From contig JBHIWX010000005.1 in assembly GCA_041987205.1 (NCBI GenBank), positions 1 through 64,000 of the forward strand: a stretch of DNA of 64,000 nt, given 5' to 3'. Below the pieces are notes generated by a model that saw only the letters and a list, made by a program, of their open reading frames with translations, did no database searches and was not told the origin of the DNA. The translations under genes and the position numbers were made by a program. Positions 43,553-52,085 of this stretch are shown here, in pieces. This DNA is from BOKV01 sp041987205. GTDB lineage: Bacteria > Pseudomonadota > Alphaproteobacteria > Rhizobiales > Rhizobiaceae. Within the stretch, counting starts at the first letter, position 1. Each line of letters begins with the position of its first letter.

Positions 43553-44862
43553 GTCCGCTTGAAATCGGCGTCGGCGCCATCGTCATCCTGGTCGTGCTGA
43601 TCTATCTCGGCATGTCCATCGGTCTTGCCATGCTCGCCGTGTCGTTCGCGGGCGTCGCACTGATCCGCAACGAGATCGTCGCCGTGCGCATGATCGGCCA
43701 GGTCGCCAATGATTCGCTCGAGGAATATCTCTTCGCGGTCGTGCCGCTCTTCGTGCTGATGGGGCTGCTCGTCACCGTCTCCAATGTCGGCAAGGATACG
43801 TTCGACGTCTTCGAGAAGCTGTTGAAACGGATCACGGCGGGCCTCGGCATCGCGACCGTCTTCGCCAATGCGATCTTCGCCTCGATCACCGGCATCTCGA
43901 TAGCCTCTGCGACGGTCTTCGCCCGCGTGGCCGTGCCGGAGATGACGCGCCACGGCTACACCAAGCGCTTCGCCACGGGCGTCGTCGCCGGCTCTTCCGT
44001 CCTCGGGATGCTCATCCCGCCCTCGCTGCTGATGATCGTCTATGCCGTGCTCGCCGAGGAATCCGTGGGGCGCATGTTCCTCGCCGGGGTCGGCCCGGGC
44101 ATCCTGCTGGCGATCGTGTTCTCGCTCACCATCGTGCTGCTCGCACGTACGCGCCGCTCCCTCGTCTTCGACCGGACCATCGACACCGAGACCTATCACG
44201 ATCTTTCCGCCGGGCAGATGGTCCGCAAGTCGATCCCGATCTTGTCGCTGATGCTGCTGGTGCTCGGCGGGCTCTATGGCGGCTTCTTCAACCCGACCGA
44301 GGCCGGCGCGGCCGGTGCCTTCGGTGCGCTGGTGATCGCGGTGCTGCGCCGCTCGCTGAAGGGCTCGACGCTCTGGAACCTGCTGGTCGAGACCGGCCAG
44401 ATCACGGTCTCGGTGCTCTTCCTCATCATGGCGGCCACCTTCTTCAGCCGCATGCTGGCCCTGTCTGGCGTGCCGCACCACCTGGCCGAATTCTTCCTGT
44501 CGGGACCGATCGGACCCTACGGCTTCCTGATTCTGTATCTTCTGCTGATCATCGCGCTTGGCTGCCTGATCGATTCCATCTCGATCATGCTCATCCTGCT
44601 GCCGATCGCCCTGCCCGTCGCCACCGCGGCCGGCTTCGATCTGGTCTGGTTCGGGGTGCTCACCGTCGTCGCGGTCGAGATGGGCCTGCTGACGCCGCCC
44701 TTCGGCCTGTCGGTCTACACGATCAAGGCGGCCATGGACGATCCCGACCTGAAGGTCGGCGACATCTTTCGCGGCGCGTTTCCCTTCGTCGTGGCGATGC
44801 TGGTTACCCTCGCCATCCTGGTCGCCGTGCCGCCGATCGCGACATGGCTAGCGCGACTCTGA
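43549..44862 (+). CDS. dctM: TRAP transporter large permease
   Basis: A 437-residue inner-membrane protein with about 12 hydrophobic segments. It shows the DctM signature features: VPLFVLMGLLV, SITGISIASATVFARVAVPEM, GSSVLGMLIPPSLLMIVYAV and LLTPPFGLSVYTIKAAM. It provides the sodium-driven transport channel for DctP and DctQ. Downstream lies gene debris rather than another intact gene of this locus. Confidence 0.93.
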   Translation: MSPLEIGVGAIVILVVLIYLGMSIGLAMLAVSFAGVALIRNEIVAVRMIGQVANDSLEEYLFAVVPLFVLMGLLVTVSNVGKDTFDVFEKLLKRITAGLGIATVFANAIFASITGISIASATVFARVAVPEMTRHGYTKRFATGVVAGSSVLGMLIPPSLLMIVYAVLAEESVGRMFLAGVGPGILLAIVFSLTIVLLARTRRSLVFDRTIDTETYHDLSAGQMVRKSIPILSLMLLVLGGLYGGFFNPTEAGAAGAFGALVIAVLRRSLKGSTLWNLLVETGQITVSVLFLIMAATFFSRMLALSGVPHHLAEFFLSGPIGPYGFLILYLLLIIALGCLIDSISIMLILLPIALPVATAAGFDLVWFGVLTVVAVEMGLLTPPFGLSVYTIKAAMDDPDLKVGDIFRGAFPFVVAMLVTLAILVAVPPIATWLARL

Positions 44863-44949
44863 CCTGCCAAAACCTCGATAATGGCTTCGTCACGTCGCTT
44901 TGACCGGGCACCATTGTCCCGCCGGGCCGTGGCAATGCCTTGCGAAGCA

Positions 44950-45080
44950 CCGGCAAGGCCCTGCGCCTGATCCACGGCTTCGGCGATCACGCCGCGCAAC
45001 CATTTGTGACCGGCATCCGATTCGAACTTGCGGTGCCGGATCATCTGGAATCGCTGCTCGTCCCGGCGGAAATCCTTGGA
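44950..45080 (-). pseudogene. Remnant of a LysR-type regulator (C-terminal piece)
   Basis: On the minus strand FRRDEQRFQMIRHRK and SDAGHKWLRGVIAEAVDQ match the C-terminal end of LysR-family regulators. The DNA-binding and most of the effector domain are missing, and the frame runs on past the normal end toward dctM. It is therefore a relic. It suggests the locus once had a second, LysR-type regulator. The 412-nt stretch from 44863 to 45274 holds only this and the next fragment. Confidence 0.5.
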
Positions 45081-45235
45081 TGACCGTCTCGCTCGGCCTC
45101 GGCTAGAGGCTGACCTACATAAGCGGGCCGGAGATCAACCAGAAGACCGACACGAACGAGACCTCGACCTACAAGTTCGACGATCTCCTGTCGCAGGTGG
45201 TCCTCGTCACGCTGACAGTGAATCTCCCCAACTGA
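45080..45235 (+). pseudogene. Unidentified C-terminal gene fragment with internal stop
   Basis: The plus frame reads MTVSLGLG, an amber stop at 45104, then RLTYISGPEINQKTDTNE and TYKFDDLLSQVVLVTLTVNL before ending at 45235. The text looks like real protein, with a beta-strand-like C-terminus, but its start is missing and a stop interrupts it. It meets the LysR remnant at about 45080, which suggests a deletion junction. The family is not recognised. Confidence 0.4.
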
Positions 45236-45274
45236 CCGCCGCCGGCCGCCAGTCCCGCATACTCGAAACCCGCC

Positions 45275-45742
45275 TTACTCCGGCGCCACCGAATAGACAT
45301 GCTTGAGACGCCTCAGCGTGAAACTCGACCGGGAATGGCGGATGCCCGGAATGCGGTAGAGTTTGGTGCGCAGGAATTCCTCATAGCCCGCGGTGCCGTT
45401 GACGGCGACCTTGATGAAATAATCGTACTCCCCGGTGGTCAGATAGACCTCGAGCACTTCCGGCATCTCGGCCATTGCCTTGCCGAAGCGCTCAAGGATC
45501 GAATCGTCATGATGGTCCAGCGTCACCTCGATCAGCACCGTCTCGGATGCGCCGAGCGCCGCCTGGTCGAGCAATGCCGTATATCCGTTGATATAGCCCT
45601 CGGCCTCCAGTTTGCGCACGCGCTGCCAGCACGGGCTCGGCGACAGGCCGACCCGCTCGGACAGCTTGGCGTTCGACAGACGGGCATTGTCGAGCAGTGC
45701 ACGGAGGATCTTTCGATCGATCGGGTCCAGCGTTCGCGACAT
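45275..45742 (-). CDS. bkdR: Lrp/AsnC-family regulator, probably controlling the bkd operon
   Basis: A 155-residue Lrp-type regulator. The N-terminal helix-turn-helix is LDPIDRKILRALLDNARLSN then LSERVGLSPSPCWQRVRKLE. The C-terminal RAM domain senses amino acids (LIEVTLDHH, VLEVYLTTGEYDYFIKVAV). It is divergent from the ACT-domain and BCKDH genes, the same arrangement as bkdR in pseudomonads, so branched-chain amino acids are the likely effector. The symbol is given by context rather than by sequence identity. Confidence 0.85.
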   Translation of the reverse strand: MSRTLDPIDRKILRALLDNARLSNAKLSERVGLSPSPCWQRVRKLEAEGYINGYTALLDQAALGASETVLIEVTLDHHDDSILERFGKAMAEMPEVLEVYLTTGEYDYFIKVAVNGTAGYEEFLRTKLYRIPGIRHSRSSFTLRRLKHVYSVAPE

Positions 45743-45817
45743 GGCTTCCTTCTTCGCAGCAGTTCCTTCTGCATGATAGGATAATCTCAGTCAAATGTAC
45801 CGGAGTTTTCACTATAT

Positions 45818-45845
45818 GGCAGGAAATCGAAAGGAAATTTCTGCC
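45818..45845. promoter_or_regulatory. Possible Lrp-binding inverted repeat
   Basis: GGCAGGAAAT (45818-45827) and ATTTCTGCC (45837-45845) form an imperfect inverted repeat in the AT-rich divergent region between the Lrp gene and the bkd operon. Lrp sites are degenerate, so this is only a candidate. Confidence 0.35.
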
Positions 45846-45865
45846 ATTTCCGACTAGCCTTAAGC

Positions 45866-46174
45866 ATGGACACCGTGCAGCGCATCTCCTTCGATTCACA
45901 TCGTCCTGAAGATCACCTCATCCGGACGATCGGCCTGGTCGCCAAGATGGGCTTCCAATTGCACAGCGCTGTGCTGCGCCCGCCGCCGGCCCTGCCCGTT
46001 GCCATCGAGATATCCTTCGTCTGCAAGGGCGATCTCGGCGTCCACACGCTTCTCGATCGCATCGCCCAGATGCCGGGCGTCGAAAACGCCCGCGCGTTGA
46101 CGGCTGCCAAGCTTGATCCGCGCCATCAGACCCGCACGCAGGCGAAGCGCGATTGCTGCCCGGCCCAGGAATGA
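45866..46174 (+). CDS. Small ACT-domain protein (IlvM-like)
   Basis: A 102-residue protein whose middle (LIRTIGLVAKMGFQLHSAVL, AIEISFVCKGDLGVHTLLDR, MPGVENARAL) has the beta-alpha-beta-beta-alpha-beta layout of ACT domains like those of acetolactate synthase small subunits. It ends 13 nt before the E1 alpha start and so leads the bkd operon. No acetolactate synthase large subunit is present, so a role as an amino-acid sensor linked to branched-chain metabolism is inferred. No strong ribosome-binding site is seen before the ATG, which lowers confidence in the start. Confidence 0.6.
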   Translation: MDTVQRISFDSHRPEDHLIRTIGLVAKMGFQLHSAVLRPPPALPVAIEISFVCKGDLGVHTLLDRIAQMPGVENARALTAAKLDPRHQTRTQAKRDCCPAQE

Positions 46175-46187
46175 AAGGAACGGCCCG

Positions 46188-47420
46188 ATGACGAAGGAAG
46201 GTCCGCTAAGCCTGCATGTTCCGGAACCCGAATGGCGCCCGGGAGACGCCCCGGACTATTCGGGCATCGAGATTCCCAAAGCGGGTTCGGTCCGTCGACC
46301 GGAGGTCGACGAAGACCCGGAAGCGATGCGCGACCTCGCCTTCACCATCATCCGGGTACTCAACCGCAAGGGTGAAGCGGTCGGACCCTGGGCTGGGCTG
46401 CTGAGCGAAGACGAGCTGCGCGCCGGGCTGCGTCACATGATGCTACTGCGTGCCTACGATGCCCGGATGATGATGGCGCAACGCCAGGGCAAGACGTCCT
46501 TCTACATGCAGCATCTGGGCGAGGAGGCCATTGGATGCGCCTTCCAGGTGGCGCTCGGGAAGGGTGACATGAATTTCCCAACCTATCGCCAGGCCGGGCT
46601 CCTGATTGCTTCGGGCTATCCGATGCTGAAGATGATGTGCCAGGTCTATTCCAACGAGGGGGATACGGTTCACGGCCGGCAATTGCCGGTCTTCTATTCC
46701 TCGAAGGAACACGGTTTTTTCTCGATCTCGGGCAATCTCGCGACGCAATACATCCAGGCCGTGGGCTGGGCGATGGCTTCGGCGATCGGCAACGATACGA
46801 AGATCGCCGCAGCTTGGATCGGCGACGGCTCGACGGCCGAGAGTGACTTTCACGCCGCATTGGTTTTCGCCTCGACCTACAAGGCGCCGGTCGTTCTCAA
46901 CATCGTCAACAACCAGTGGGCAATCTCCACCTTCCAGGGCATTGCGCGCGGCGGCTCCGGAACCTTTGCCGCGCGCGGACACGGCTTCGGAATCCCTGCC
47001 CTGAGGGTCGACGGCAACGACTACCTCGCCGTCCACGCTGTCGCCAGATGGGCGGCCGAGCGGGCACGGCGCAATCTCGGGCCAACCGTGGTGGAATACG
47101 TCACCTATCGTGCGGGCGGTCATTCGACCTCGGACGATCCTTCGGCCTACCGTCCGAAACAGGAAAGCGAAGCCTGGCCGCTGGGCGATCCGATCCTGCG
47201 CCTCAAGGCGCACCTGATTGCGCTGGGCGCGTGGTCGGAGGAGCGCCACACGCAGGCCGAGGCGGAGATCATGGACGAGGTCGTCGCGGCACAGAAAGAG
47301 GCCGAGGCCATCGGCACGCTGCATACCGGCAGCCGGCCGTCGCCGCGCGACATGTTCGAGGACGTCTATGCCGAACTGCCGCCGCATCTCGTCGCCCAGC
47401 GTCACGAAGCGGGGTACTGA
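46188..47420 (+). CDS. bkdA1: Branched-chain 2-oxoacid dehydrogenase E1 alpha subunit
   Basis: A 410-residue TPP-dependent dehydrogenase subunit. The ATG at 46188 has AAAGGAA upstream; the longer opening overlaps the ACT gene and is rejected. TPP-binding motif: IGDGSTAESDFHAALVFAST followed by VLNIVNNQWAIST. QGKTSFYMQHLGEEA and YVTYRAGGHSTSDDPSAYRP (with the phosphorylation-loop type sequence) are typical of the BCKDH rather than the pyruvate enzyme. With E1 beta it decarboxylates 2-oxoacids from valine, leucine and isoleucine. Confidence 0.93.
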   Translation: MTKEGPLSLHVPEPEWRPGDAPDYSGIEIPKAGSVRRPEVDEDPEAMRDLAFTIIRVLNRKGEAVGPWAGLLSEDELRAGLRHMMLLRAYDARMMMAQRQGKTSFYMQHLGEEAIGCAFQVALGKGDMNFPTYRQAGLLIASGYPMLKMMCQVYSNEGDTVHGRQLPVFYSSKEHGFFSISGNLATQYIQAVGWAMASAIGNDTKIAAAWIGDGSTAESDFHAALVFASTYKAPVVLNIVNNQWAISTFQGIARGGSGTFAARGHGFGIPALRVDGNDYLAVHAVARWAAERARRNLGPTVVEYVTYRAGGHSTSDDPSAYRPKQESEAWPLGDPILRLKAHLIALGAWSEERHTQAEAEIMDEVVAAQKEAEAIGTLHTGSRPSPRDMFEDVYAELPPHLVAQRHEAGY

Positions 47421-47422
47421 TC

Positions 47423-48448
47423 ATGACCCGTAGCACGACGAAGATGACCATGATCGAGGCGATCCAGAATGCGCTGGACACCGCGATGGGCGAGGACGAG
47501 CGCGTTGTCGTCTTCGGCGAGGATGTCGGCTATTTCGGCGGGGTCTTCCGCTGCACGGCCGGCCTGCAGAAGAAGTACGGCAAGACCCGCTGCTTCGACA
47601 CGCCGATTTCCGAACTCGGCATAGTCGGCTCGGCCATCGGCATGGCCGCCTACGGGCTGCGACCCTGCGTCGAGATCCAGTTCTCCGACTACATGTACCC
47701 GGCCTACGACCAGATCGTTTCGGAGGCGGCGCGGCTGCGCTACCGCTCGGCGGGAGAATTCACATGCCCGATGGTCGTGCGCATGCCGACCGGCGGAGGC
47801 ATCTATGGCGCCCAGACCCACAGCCAGAGCACCGAGGCCCTGTTCACCCATGTCTCGGGGCTGAAAACGGTGATGCCCTCCACGCCGGCCGACGCGAAAG
47901 GCCTGTTGATCGCCGCGATCGAGGACCCGGATCCGGTCATCTTCCTGGAGCCCAAGCGGCTCTACAACGGCCCGTTCGACGGCCATCACGACCGGCCCGT
48001 CGTTTCGTGGAAGAAGCACGATCTGGGCGAGGTGCCGGAAGGCCGCCATGTCGTGCCGCTCGGCAAGGCGGAAGTTCGCCGTGAAGGCAATGCCGTCACC
48101 ATCCTCGCCTACGGCACCATGGTACATGTCGCGCTGGCCGTGGCCGAAGAATCCGGCATCGACGCCGAGGTGATTGACCTGCGCACGCTTCTGCCGCTCG
48201 ACACGGAAACAATCTACGCATCGGTGCGCAAGACAGGACGCTGCGCCATCGTGCACGAGGCGACGCTGACCTCCGGCTTCGGCGCGGAGCTGGCCGCGCT
48301 GGTTCAACGCAATTGCTTCTATTCGCTTGAAGCCCCCATCCGCCGCATCGCCGGCTGGGATACGCCCTATCCGCATGCCCAGGAATGGGACTACTTCCCC
48401 GGACCGGAACGTGTCGGCCGCGCGCTCACCGAACTCATGGAGGCATAG
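47423..48448 (+). CDS. bkdA2: Branched-chain 2-oxoacid dehydrogenase E1 beta subunit
   Basis: A 341-residue E1 beta subunit. It starts MTRSTTKMTMIEAIQNALDT, 2 nt after the E1 alpha stop. Conserved segments: VVVFGEDVGYFGGVFRCTAG, CFDTPISELGIVGSAIGMAA, EIQFSDYMYPAYDQI and RMPTGGGIYGAQTHSQSTEA. The C-terminal transketolase-like domain carries DLRTLLPLDTETI and VHEATLTSGFGAEL. It completes the heterotetrameric E1. Confidence 0.94.
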   Translation: MTRSTTKMTMIEAIQNALDTAMGEDERVVVFGEDVGYFGGVFRCTAGLQKKYGKTRCFDTPISELGIVGSAIGMAAYGLRPCVEIQFSDYMYPAYDQIVSEAARLRYRSAGEFTCPMVVRMPTGGGIYGAQTHSQSTEALFTHVSGLKTVMPSTPADAKGLLIAAIEDPDPVIFLEPKRLYNGPFDGHHDRPVVSWKKHDLGEVPEGRHVVPLGKAEVRREGNAVTILAYGTMVHVALAVAEESGIDAEVIDLRTLLPLDTETIYASVRKTGRCAIVHEATLTSGFGAELAALVQRNCFYSLEAPIRRIAGWDTPYPHAQEWDYFPGPERVGRALTELMEA

Positions 48449-49774
48449 ATGGGAACCCTTACCGTCAGATTGCCGGATGTCGGGGAAGGCGTCGCCGAGG
48501 CCGAACTGGTCGAATGGAATGTCGCGGTCGGCGAGACAATCCGCGAGGACGACCTTCTCGGCGCCGTGATGACCGACAAGGCGACGGTGGAAATCCCCTC
48601 GCCCTTCGCCGGCAAAGTCGTCTGGCTCGGCGCCGAGGTGGGTGAAACGATCGCCGTGGGCGCCGACCTCGTGCGCATCGAGGTCGATGGCGCTGCCGAT
48701 GCTGAGCCTGACGTTATTGAAGAGCCCGCCGCGCCCGTTTCTGCCGACGATGCCTCCTCCGCGCCGGAGGAACCGGAAACCGCGAACAAGGCGGAACCTG
48801 CTGAAGCATCAGCCCCTGCCAAATCATCGGCCATGGAACGGAGCCAGGCGCCACGCCGGCCGCATCCTGCCTTATCCGCCCGTTCCGGCCCGCCTCGTCC
48901 CGAGGGCGAGAAACCGCTGGCAGCACCTGCTGTTCGCCTTCGCGCCCGCGAGGCAGGGGTCGATCTGCGCCAGGTGGCGGGCACCGGCCCGGCCGGTCGC
49001 ATCACCCATGCCGATCTCGATGCCTTCATGGCGGGCGAGGGTGTACAGGTGACACGTGGCCGCCGACCCAACGATCAGGTGACCGAGATCAGGATTGTCG
49101 GCCTGCGCCGCAAGATCGCCGAACGCATGGCGCTGGCCAACACGCACATCCCGCACATCACCATCGTCGAGGAAGTCGACGTCACCGAAGTCGAAAGGCT
49201 GCGCGCGCGGTTGAATGACGAGAAGCCGGCTGACGCGCCAAAGCTCACCCTGCTGCCTTTCATCGCACGCGCCATCGTCAGCGCGGTCGCGGACCAGCCC
49301 GAGATCAACGCGCATTACGACGACGAGGCGGACATCGTCAGCCAGTTTGGCGGCGTCCATGTCGGCATCGCGACCCAGACACCCAGGGGGCTGATGGTGC
49401 CGGTCGTCCGGCACGCCGAGGCACTCGAGCTGTGGCAATGCGCCGAAGAGATCGGCCGCGTGGCGGAGGCCGCACGCGACGGCACGGCAAGCCGGGACGA
49501 ACTGAGCGGCTCGACGATCTCGATCACGTCGCTCGGCGCGCTCGGCGCCATCGCGACCACGCCGATCATCAACCGTCCCGAGGTCGCCATCGTCGGGGTC
49601 AACAAAATCGCCATCCGGCCGGTCTGGCTCGACGGCCAGTTCGTGCCGCGCAAGATGATGAACCTGTCGTCCAGCTTCGACCATCGCGTCATCGACGGCT
49701 GGAACGCCGCAATATTCGTACAGCGCCTGAAGACGCTGCTGGAGACTCCCGCAATGCTGTTCGTGGAGGGCTGA
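48449..49774 (+). CDS. bkdB: Branched-chain 2-oxoacid dehydrogenase E2 (lipoamide acyltransferase)
   Basis: A 441-residue E2 core protein starting directly after the E1 beta stop. The lipoyl domain occupies residues about 1-75, with the lipoylated Lys in VMTDKATVEIPSPF. An acidic, Ala/Glu/Pro-rich linker follows (about 80-150). The peripheral subunit-binding domain is VRLRAREAGVDLRQVAGTGP. The catalytic domain ends with SSFDHRVIDGWNAAIFVQRL, carrying the active-site His-Arg-x-x-x-Asp. It transfers acyl groups to CoA. Confidence 0.94.
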   Translation: MGTLTVRLPDVGEGVAEAELVEWNVAVGETIREDDLLGAVMTDKATVEIPSPFAGKVVWLGAEVGETIAVGADLVRIEVDGAADAEPDVIEEPAAPVSADDASSAPEEPETANKAEPAEASAPAKSSAMERSQAPRRPHPALSARSGPPRPEGEKPLAAPAVRLRAREAGVDLRQVAGTGPAGRITHADLDAFMAGEGVQVTRGRRPNDQVTEIRIVGLRRKIAERMALANTHIPHITIVEEVDVTEVERLRARLNDEKPADAPKLTLLPFIARAIVSAVADQPEINAHYDDEADIVSQFGGVHVGIATQTPRGLMVPVVRHAEALELWQCAEEIGRVAEAARDGTASRDELSGSTISITSLGALGAIATTPIINRPEVAIVGVNKIAIRPVWLDGQFVPRKMMNLSSSFDHRVIDGWNAAIFVQRLKTLLETPAMLFVEG

Positions 49775-49777
49775 ATC

Positions 49778-51166
49778 ATGCCGGACAGGACTTGCCAGCT
49801 TCTCGTGCTCGGCGCCGGCCCCGGCGGTTATGCCTGCGCGATCCGCGCCGGCCAGCTCGGGATCGACACGGTGGTCGTGGATGCCGGGACACCCGGCGGC
49901 ACCTGCCTAAACATCGGCTGCATTCCCTCCAAGGCGCTGATCCATGTCGCCGAACAGTTTCATGCCATGCGGGTTGCCGAACACGGGTCTCCATTGGGTA
50001 TCACGCTTGCCGATCCGGCAATCGACCTTGCACGGACGGTTGCCTGGAAGGACGGCATCGTCTCGCGGCTGACGGATGGCGTCACCGGCCTCCTGAAGAA
50101 GGCGAAGGTCACGCTGTTGACCGGAACGGGGCGCTTCGTCGACGGCAAGACGGTCCGCGTCGAAACGGATTCGGGGCCGCAGACGATCCGTGCCGAAACC
50201 ATCGTCATCGCGACAGGTTCGGTTTCCGTCGAACTGCCCTCCCTGCCCTTCGGCGGTAACATCCTGTCATCGACGGAAGCGCTGTCGCTCGAAGACGTGC
50301 CTGCCAGGCTTGCCGTTGTCGGCGGCGGCTATATCGGCCTCGAGATCGGCACGGCCTACGCCAAACTGGGATCGAAGGTGACGGTGGTGGAAGCGGCCGG
50401 CCAAATCCTGCCGCACTACGACGCCGCCCTCGCTCGCCTCGTCATGAAGCGACTTGAGGCGCTGGGCATCGACGTGCTGCTGAACACCAGGGCGACCGGC
50501 TATGACAACAAGACGCTCGACGTCGAAACCGCCGAAGAAGGGAAACGCGGGATCGACTGCGACAAGGTCCTCGTGGCGGTCGGCCGCCGGCCGCGCACAT
50601 CGGGCTGTGGCCTTGAAGAGCTTCAGCTCGAAATGGACGGTCCGTTTGTCCGCATCGACGACAAATGCCGCACCTCCATGCGCGGTGTCTACGCTATTGG
50701 CGACGTGACAGGCGAACCGATGCTGGCGCATCGCGCCATGGCGCAGGGCGAGATGGTCGCCGAGATCGTGGCCGGAAAGCGTCGCGGCTGGGACAAGCGC
50801 TGCATTCCGGCGATCTGCTTCACGGACCCGGAAATCGTCTCGGTGGGAATGTCGCCGGATCAGGCGAAGTCGGTCGGCCACGAGGTCAAGGTGACGAGCT
50901 TTCCGTTCACGGCCAATGGCCGCGCCATGACGATGGAAGACGACAGCGGTTTCGTGCGCATGGTCAGCCGCGCCGACAACCATCTGGTGCTCGGCATCCA
51001 GGCCGTGGGCGCCGGCGTGTCGGAACTTGCCGCAGCGTTTGCCCTCGCGATCGAGACCGGTTGCGTCGTCGAGGATATCGCCGGCACGCTCCATGCCCAT
51101 CCGACCAGGGGAGAAGCGCTGCAGGAGGCCGCATTCACCACGCTGGGGCACGCGCTCCACGCCTAG
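49778..51166 (+). CDS. lpd: Dihydrolipoamide dehydrogenase (E3)
   Basis: A 462-residue FAD disulfide oxidoreductase. FAD-binding: LLVLGAGPGGYACAIRAGQL. The redox disulfide is GGTCLNIGCIPSKALI. NAD-binding: LAVVGGGYIGLEIGTAYAKL. The second FAD segment is GVYAIGDVTGEPMLAHRAMA. The C-terminal interface domain carries the catalytic His in TLHAHPTRGEA. It reoxidises lipoamide of the E2 encoded 3 nt upstream and closes the bkd operon. The downstream SDR gene is convergent. Confidence 0.95.
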   Translation: MPDRTCQLLVLGAGPGGYACAIRAGQLGIDTVVVDAGTPGGTCLNIGCIPSKALIHVAEQFHAMRVAEHGSPLGITLADPAIDLARTVAWKDGIVSRLTDGVTGLLKKAKVTLLTGTGRFVDGKTVRVETDSGPQTIRAETIVIATGSVSVELPSLPFGGNILSSTEALSLEDVPARLAVVGGGYIGLEIGTAYAKLGSKVTVVEAAGQILPHYDAALARLVMKRLEALGIDVLLNTRATGYDNKTLDVETAEEGKRGIDCDKVLVAVGRRPRTSGCGLEELQLEMDGPFVRIDDKCRTSMRGVYAIGDVTGEPMLAHRAMAQGEMVAEIVAGKRRGWDKRCIPAICFTDPEIVSVGMSPDQAKSVGHEVKVTSFPFTANGRAMTMEDDSGFVRMVSRADNHLVLGIQAVGAGVSELAAAFALAIETGCVVEDIAGTLHAHPTRGEALQEAAFTTLGHALHA

Positions 51167-51226
51167 CAAGGCATTCGCGAGAACAGGTCCGGGCGCCAGG
51201 ACAGATGCGGGCGGAAATCCGACCGC

Positions 51227-51991
51227 TCACATGCGGACGGTCAGCCCGCCGTCGATACTCAATACGAGCCCGTTCACATAGGACGCGGCATCGCTTGCGA
51301 GGAAGACCGCCGCGCCGGCGATCTCCGCCGGATTGCCCCAGCGGCCGAGTGGGACGCGCTGCGCGATATGCGCCTGAATGGCCGGATCCTCGCTCATCGC
51401 TTGATTGGTTTCCGTGCGGAAAAAACCGGGTGCAATTGCATTGCTGGTGACCCCGAACGGCCCGTATTCAACCGCCAGAGCGCGCATCAGACCGGTCAGC
51501 CCCTGCTTGACCGCGGGATAGAGCGTGATGCCCGGCCTTGCGAGCGTTCCGGCCACCGACGTCACGCTGACGATGCGTCCGAACCCGCGGGACTTCATCC
51601 CTTCCGCTATGTCCCGGGTCAGCAGGGCAGCGGCGGTCAGGTCCACCTCGATCAGCTTGCGGATATCGGCATCGCTCATCGCCGACAGCGGTCTGCGGTC
51701 ACGCAGGCCGACATTGTTGACGAGGATATCCGGTCCCGTCTCGCCAAACGTCTCGATGGCTTCCTGCCTTTGCGCGTCATCGGCGATGTCGAACACGCAT
51801 GCCGAAACCTTCAGACCTTCCGAACCGAGCTGCGAGACGACCGGGTCCAGCCGCGAGGCGGATCGCCCGTTCAGCCAGACATGCGCGCCCGCCTCGGCAA
51901 GCGCGCGTGCCATCTCCAGCCCCAGGCCCGCCCCCGAGCCGGTAACCAGCGCGGTTCTGCCCTTCAGAGAGAAAGTGTCCAGTATGGTCAT
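51227..51991 (-). CDS. SDR-family oxidoreductase
   Basis: A 254-residue short-chain dehydrogenase similar in pattern to gluconate 5-dehydrogenase-type enzymes. The cofactor motif is ALVTGSGAGLGLEMARALAE. HVWLNGRSASRL suggests NADP preference. Catalytic residues are in SVTSVAGTLARPGITLY and the adjoining PAVKQ (Ser, Tyr, Lys). The C-terminus is SYVNGLVLSIDGGLTVRM. It is the last gene of the minus-strand sulfatase/TctCBA/dehydrogenase group, 94 nt after the previous SDR gene. The substrate is probably a polyol or hydroxy acid but cannot be fixed. Confidence 0.87.
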   Translation of the reverse strand: MTILDTFSLKGRTALVTGSGAGLGLEMARALAEAGAHVWLNGRSASRLDPVVSQLGSEGLKVSACVFDIADDAQRQEAIETFGETGPDILVNNVGLRDRRPLSAMSDADIRKLIEVDLTAAALLTRDIAEGMKSRGFGRIVSVTSVAGTLARPGITLYPAVKQGLTGLMRALAVEYGPFGVTSNAIAPGFFRTETNQAMSEDPAIQAHIAQRVPLGRWGNPAEIAGAAVFLASDAASYVNGLVLSIDGGLTVRM

Positions 51992-52085
51992 ATCCGATAT
52001 CCGAACGTGTCGATTGGCGGCAGGGCATTGAGCCCGGTGCGGACACCGTCAAGCTGACGCATCCGCATGCGGGATTCCCGCCTGC

